Source: an uncultured Eggerthellaceae bacterium (lineage in GTDB: Bacteria; Actinomycetota; Coriobacteriia; Coriobacteriales; Eggerthellaceae). From it: a DNA stretch of 28,223 bases. The translations under genes were made by a program, and so were the position numbers. The first letter of the stretch is position 1. Every line of letters starts with the position of its first letter. Of the stretch, positions 24,857-28,223 are shown one piece after another. The stretch covers positions 1-28,223 of the forward strand of contig CAKTYF010000016.1 in the NCBI GenBank assembly GCA_934631995.1, given 5' to 3'. The notes below the pieces were generated by a model. That model saw nothing but the letters and a program-made list of their open reading frames with translations, searched no databases and was not told the DNA's origin.

Positions 24857-26275
24857 TTACACGCTGATGCTGCCGCTGAAGCGGTATTTTCGCGTGTCGC
24901 TGGGAACGGCAGTGGGGTAGTTGCCGTCGAAGCAAGCAGTGCAGTATCCTTTCTCGGGCGCATCGCCGAGCAGGCGTTTTACCGAATCAACGCTCAAGTA
25001 TCCCACGCTATCGGCGCCAATGATTGCGGCGATTTCTTCCCATTCGCGCCCTACGGCAATAAGGTTCTCGCGGGAATCTACATCGGTACCGTAATAACAG
25101 GGATTCAAAAACGCGGGCGATGAGCTGCGAAAATGAATCTCTTTCGCTCCGGCATCGCGCAAGCTTTTTACAATGCGGCGTGCCGTGGTGCCGCGCACAA
25201 TGGAGTCGTCGATGAGTATCACGCGCTTACCGGCAACAGAGCTCCTAATGGGGTTCAGCTTTAAGTTGACTTTTTTCTCACGATTGCCCTGACCAGGCGC
25301 GATGAACGTACGTGCAATGTATTTATTCTTCACGAAGCCGATTTCGTAAGGAATGCCTGAAGCGCGCGAATAACCCAACGCCGCATCTAAGCCCGAATCG
25401 GGAACACCAATAACAACATCGGCTTCAGCAGGGCATTCTTGTGCCAAGAATTCCCCTGCTTTGACGCGTGCCTCGTGCACTGTAACGCCATCGAGCAAGG
25501 AATCAGGGCGCGCGAAGTAGACGGCTTCAAACACGCAGAAGGAACGCGGCTCTTTCTTGCAATGCTCGGTTAAGCTGCGAATGCCTTCTTTGCTGAATAC
25601 CATGACTTCGCCTGGTTCGATTTCGCGCACATACGTTGCGCCCACGGCGTCAAGCGCGCAGCTTTCCGAGGCAACAACGTAGCCGCCTTCGGGCAGCGTG
25701 CCGTAGCACAGCGGACGAAAGCCCTGCTCATCGCGCAATGCAATGAGTTTCGTAGGCGACATGATAACCAGCGAATAAGCACCTTGGATCTTATTCATGG
25801 CACGGCTGGCGGCTTCTTCGATAGAAGGCGCTGTCAAGCGCTCGCGGGTGATCAGATACGATATGACCTCGGTGTCCGATGTGGTGTGGAAAATGGATCC
25901 TGTTTCCTCCAATGCGCTGCGCACTTCAAGCGCGTTCGTCAAGTTTCCGTTGTGCGCAAGGGCGGTATGTCCCTTCATGTGATTCACCACAATGGGTTGT
26001 ACGTTATTCAGCTCGTTTCCGCCGGTGGTGCCGTATCGAGCATGACCAATGGCAATGGAGCCGTTGCCCAGCTGCGCAAGCGTTTCGGGTGGGAATACAT
26101 CGTTTACCAGGCCCAATCCTTTGTGGACCGAGAACAGGCCATCCTTGTTCACGACAATGCCGCACGACTCCTGACCGCGATGTTGCAGTGCCGTAAGCCC
26201 TGCAAACACATAATCGGCCAAGGGTTGTTCGGTGGGCGTGTAAATGCCGAACACGCCGCATTCTTCATGGAGCAT
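24857..26275 (-). CDS. purF: Amidophosphoribosyltransferase
   Basis: Catalyses the first committed step of purine synthesis, PRPP plus glutamine to phosphoribosylamine. The 472 residues start at ATG 26275 (MLHEECGVFG), with AAAGG about 12 bases upstream. The frame is open further upstream, but that part is encoded by repeats and dapL antisense and is not protein-like. After removal of a five-residue propeptide, Cys6 would be the catalytic N-terminal nucleophile. The PRPP motif is VILIDDSIVRGTTARRI. Cysteines in SFCVFEAVYF, NPCYYGTDVD and GYCTACFDG match the Bacillus-type [4Fe-4S] ligands, so it is the oxygen-sensitive form. It lies downstream of dapL across the REP-like pair. Confidence 0.95.
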   Translation of the reverse strand: MLHEECGVFGIYTPTEQPLADYVFAGLTALQHRGQESCGIVVNKDGLFSVHKGLGLVNDVFPPETLAQLGNGSIAIGHARYGTTGGNELNNVQPIVVNHMKGHTALAHNGNLTNALEVRSALEETGSIFHTTSDTEVISYLITRERLTAPSIEEAASRAMNKIQGAYSLVIMSPTKLIALRDEQGFRPLCYGTLPEGGYVVASESCALDAVGATYVREIEPGEVMVFSKEGIRSLTEHCKKEPRSFCVFEAVYFARPDSLLDGVTVHEARVKAGEFLAQECPAEADVVIGVPDSGLDAALGYSRASGIPYEIGFVKNKYIARTFIAPGQGNREKKVNLKLNPIRSSVAGKRVILIDDSIVRGTTARRIVKSLRDAGAKEIHFRSSSPAFLNPCYYGTDVDSRENLIAVGREWEEIAAIIGADSVGYLSVDSVKRLLGDAPEKGYCTACFDGNYPTAVPSDTRKYRFSGSISV

Positions 26276-26293
26276 ATCAGTTGAACCTTTCGT

Positions 26294-26326
26294 AATGTTA
26301 AAAAGGGACGGGGACTTTTTAACATT
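26294..26326. repeat. REP-like palindrome, copy 1 (purF leader)
   Basis: Two 12-bp arms (26294-26305 and 26315-26326), each containing TTAAAAAG or its complement, are perfectly complementary around the 9-base loop GGACGGGGA. The core matches copy 2 in the opposite orientation: AAAAAG, N, GACGGGG, N, CTTTTT. A further CCCCGTCC (26331-26338) can pair with GGACGGGG (26306-26313), giving an alternative fold. It ends 19 bp upstream of the purF start codon, so it is in the mRNA leader if transcription comes from dapL. Confidence 0.75.
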
Positions 26327-26357
26327 TTTACCCCGTCCAGGTGTGCGAGATGCCGTA

Positions 26358-26386
26358 GGTGAAAAAGACCCCGTCACTTTTTCACC
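26358..26386. repeat. REP-like palindrome, copy 2 (overlaps the dapL stop codon)
   Basis: GGTGAAAAAG (26358-26367) and CTTTTTCACC (26377-26386) are perfect 10-bp arms around ACCCCGTCA. Its reverse complement shares the AAAAAG-N-GACGGGG-N-CTTTTT core of copy 1, so the two stand in opposite orientation, as in BIME units. The dapL stop TGA (26376-26374) is in the loop, and the final V-K-K of DapL is encoded by one arm. Confidence 0.75.
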
Positions 26387-27570
26387 TTTTGGCACAGGCG
26401 AGCCAGGCGGCGCGCTGCTTCCTGGGTCTTTTCGGGAGTATTGAACGCCGTCAAGCGGAAGTAGCCTTCGCCGCAATCGCCAAAGCCGCTACCAGGCGTT
26501 CCCACTACCTGCTCTTCGTTGAGCAGCATATCGAAGAAATCCCAGCTTGAAAGCTCACCCGGGCAACGCATCCACACATACGGAGCGTTTTTGCCGCCGC
26601 AGTACCACACACCTGCCTCGTCGAGCGCTTCCATAAGCACGCGTGCGTTTTGCTGGTAGATTGCAATGTTGTCGCGGCATTGCTCTTGTCCTTCAGGCGA
26701 AAGTGCCGCCGCTGCTGCGCGTTGCAGCACGTACGAAATGCCGTTCGTTTTTGTGGTGCGATTGCGCACCCACAGCGCGTTCAGGCTCAAACCTTCGCGC
26801 TTGAGGGCTTGCGGGACAATGGTGTAGCCGCAGCGCGTACCCGTAAACCCAGCGGTCTTGCTGAACGAGCATACCTCAATGGCGCATTCTTTTGCGCCTT
26901 CGATCTCGTAGATGGAATGGGGAATGGTGGAATCTTGGATGAATGCCTCGTAAGCGGCGTCGAAGATGATGACGGCCTGCTTTTCCTGCGCCCAGGCTAC
27001 CCAAGCAGCCAGCTTCTCGCGGGAATACACCGCACCGGTAGGGTTGTTCGGGGAGCACAGGTACACAATGTCCGCGTTGATCGCCGAATCGGGCAAGGGC
27101 GCAAAGCCATCATCGGCCGAAGAGGGAAGATGCAAAACACTGTTGCCAGAAATCACGTTGGCGTCTACATAGGCGGGGTAGGCTGGCTCAAGAACAAGTG
27201 CGGATATGCCGCGCGAGAAGATGTCCAGCAGGTCGGCCAAATCATCCTTTGCGCCACTTGAAACGAAGATTTCGCTCTGATCAAGCGAAATGCCGCGTTG
27301 CTGGTAGTAATCCTGCACTGCCTGGCGGAAAAAGCCGGAGCCGACTTCCGCTTGGTAGCCTTCGAATGTTTCCTTTTTCGCCTGGTCATCAACTGCATGA
27401 TGCATGGCATCGATTGAGGCGGCCGGCAAAGGAAGCGTCACATCGCCAATGCCCAGCTTGAGTAGCTCAGCGCCCGGGTTTTTGGACAGGTAATCCGCTA
27501 CTTTCGCATCGATGGTGCGAAACAGGTACGAATCCTGCAAGTCCGTGTAGTGGTGGTTCATTGAAGCCAT
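26374..27570 (-). CDS. dapL: LL-diaminopimelate aminotransferase
   Basis: A PLP enzyme that converts tetrahydrodipicolinate directly to LL-diaminopimelate with glutamate as amino donor, bypassing DapD/DapC/DapE. It has 398 residues from ATG 27570, preceded by AAAGGA. Visible features are KLGIGDVTLPLP near the N-terminus, the SPNNPTGA loop (173-180), and the PLP-lysine segment SFSKTAGFTGTRCGY with K238. The length is slightly shorter than the plant and chlamydial enzymes. It lies about 104 bp after dapF, which makes the next product, meso-diaminopimelate, so the pair supplies lysine and peptidoglycan. Its last codons and stop lie in a REP-like element. Confidence 0.94.
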   Translation of the reverse strand: MASMNHHYTDLQDSYLFRTIDAKVADYLSKNPGAELLKLGIGDVTLPLPAASIDAMHHAVDDQAKKETFEGYQAEVGSGFFRQAVQDYYQQRGISLDQSEIFVSSGAKDDLADLLDIFSRGISALVLEPAYPAYVDANVISGNSVLHLPSSADDGFAPLPDSAINADIVYLCSPNNPTGAVYSREKLAAWVAWAQEKQAVIIFDAAYEAFIQDSTIPHSIYEIEGAKECAIEVCSFSKTAGFTGTRCGYTIVPQALKREGLSLNALWVRNRTTKTNGISYVLQRAAAAALSPEGQEQCRDNIAIYQQNARVLMEALDEAGVWYCGGKNAPYVWMRCPGELSSWDFFDMLLNEEQVVGTPGSGFGDCGEGYFRLTAFNTPEKTQEAARRLARLCQKVKK

Positions 27571-27620
27571 ATTGGTTCCTTTCGTGCGCCGTTTTTCTTT
27601 ACGGCTCATAACATCAGAAA

Positions 27621-27649
27621 GCGACGAGGGCGCAAATCGCTCTCGTCGC
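27621..27649 (-). terminator. Hairpin between dapF and dapL
   Basis: Arms 27621-27632 and 27638-27649 form a 12-bp GC-rich stem, with one G-U or A-C position, around a 5-base loop. On the minus strand it is followed by TTTCTG. It could terminate or attenuate dapF transcription before dapL. The remaining part of the intergenic gap holds only the dapL ribosome binding site. Confidence 0.5.
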
Positions 27650-27674
27650 GGGCAGCTCAAACAATAATCAAGCG

Positions 27675-28223
27675 CTAATCAAGGGTCGTGCCGTCGTAGA
27701 CGAACGTTGCAGGGCCGGTCATAAGCACGTTGTTCTCGTAATCCACCGAAACGGTCAAGTCGCCGCCGTCAAGGTGCACCGTTACCGGAACATCGCGTTG
27801 GCACAGGTGCGCCGAAATTGCAGCTGCAACGCTTGCGCAGCTACCGGTGCCACATGCCATGGTAATGCCGCTGCCGCGTTCCCACACGCGCATGCGAATC
27901 TCGGTCTTGCTTATGACCTGCACAAACTCAACGTTTACGCCGCCGGGAAACGCGCTTGACTTTTCAAGAACGCTTCCCACTTCCGCAACAGGCGCTTTCT
28001 CGGCATCGCTTACGAAAATCACGGCATGCGGGTTACCCATGTCAACGGGAATCACGGGAATGGGCTCCGCCCCATTGCGGGAGGCGCAGAAAGCATTAAT
28101 TACTTCGTCGTAGAAATATCCGCAGGCAACTTTGACTTCCTGCTGCTGCGATACCTTCGCGTGGCCCATGTCAACGGTCACTTGCGTCACTTTGCCGTTT
28201 TCCACGGTAAGCTGCAGGTGCTT
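27675..28223 (-). CDS. dapF: Diaminopimelate epimerase (5' end outside window)
   Basis: The frame is open to the window edge, so the N-terminal part, including the first catalytic cysteine, is missing; about 182 residues are present. It epimerises LL- to meso-diaminopimelate without a cofactor using two cysteines. The second one is in the conserved RGSGITMACGTGSCA segment. DMGNPHAVIFV and FPGGVNVEFVQ are other family landmarks. It lies upstream of dapL on the same strand, matching consecutive pathway steps. Confidence 0.94.
   Translation of the reverse strand, partial: KHLQLTVENGKVTQVTVDMGHAKVSQQQEVKVACGYFYDEVINAFCASRNGAEPIPVIPVDMGNPHAVIFVSDAEKAPVAEVGSVLEKSSAFPGGVNVEFVQVISKTEIRMRVWERGSGITMACGTGSCASVAAAISAHLCQRDVPVTVHLDGGDLTVSVDYENNVLMTGPATFVYDGTTLD

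Noticed and set aside
26276..26476. N-terminal extension of PurF by 67 residues
   Set aside because: The extension is encoded by REP-like repeats and dapL antisense. It would block exposure of Cys6, the catalytic N-terminal residue.

Overview
The window looks like chromosomal DNA from an anaerobic actinobacterium of the class Coriobacteriia (Eggerthellaceae-like). This is inferred from protein content, not from a marker gene. The clues are a TorD-type chaperone beside a radical SAM protein, an archaeal-style topoisomerase I with an actinobacterial Lys/Ala tail, the DapL diaminopimelate route, ThyX, class I two-subunit fumarase, a PflX-type radical SAM protein, and moderate GC. No rRNA, tRNA or CRISPR array was seen.

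Layout. (1) 2-1668: the end of a TorD-family chaperone, then a Cys-rich radical SAM protein. (2) 2029-6327, plus strand: uppP (lipid carrier recycling), pcrA (helicase) and a THEP1-like NTPase. (3) 6381-7325, minus: a SAM-dependent methyltransferase, divergent from thyX (7605-8276). Then comes a yqhQ/DUF1385 membrane protein whose apparent natural N-terminus is cut off by an in-frame TAG. (4) 9541-11958, minus: an AT-richer accessory pair, a DUF4143-type AAA ATPase with three 18-bp repeats at exact 33-bp spacing just upstream, and a Fic protein with an N-terminal VbhA-antitoxin-like segment. (5) 12325-24716, plus: a tightly packed run of ten genes (topA, two fumarase subunits, tmk, holB, ricT/PSP1, pncB, degV, a degenerate 3-hydroxyisobutyrate-dehydrogenase-like protein, and a PflX-type radical SAM protein). 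Junctions are overlapping or at most 37 bp, which suggests one operon. (6) 24857-28223, minus: purF, dapL and the 3' part of dapF. Two REP-like palindromes in opposite orientation lie between purF and dapL, and one of them supplies the dapL stop codon.

How the parts fit. tmk-holB-ricT echoes the Bacillus tmk-holB-yaaT neighbourhood and joins DNA precursor synthesis, the clamp loader and a PSP1 protein with topA. Fumarase in this replication cluster is unexpected. dapL and dapF are consecutive steps to meso-diaminopimelate for lysine and peptidoglycan, and uppP also serves the cell wall. The points most worth follow-up are the 33-bp repeats of the ATPase, the interrupted yqhQ, the REP-like pair between dapL and purF, and the predicted pseudoenzyme next to a radical SAM protein.
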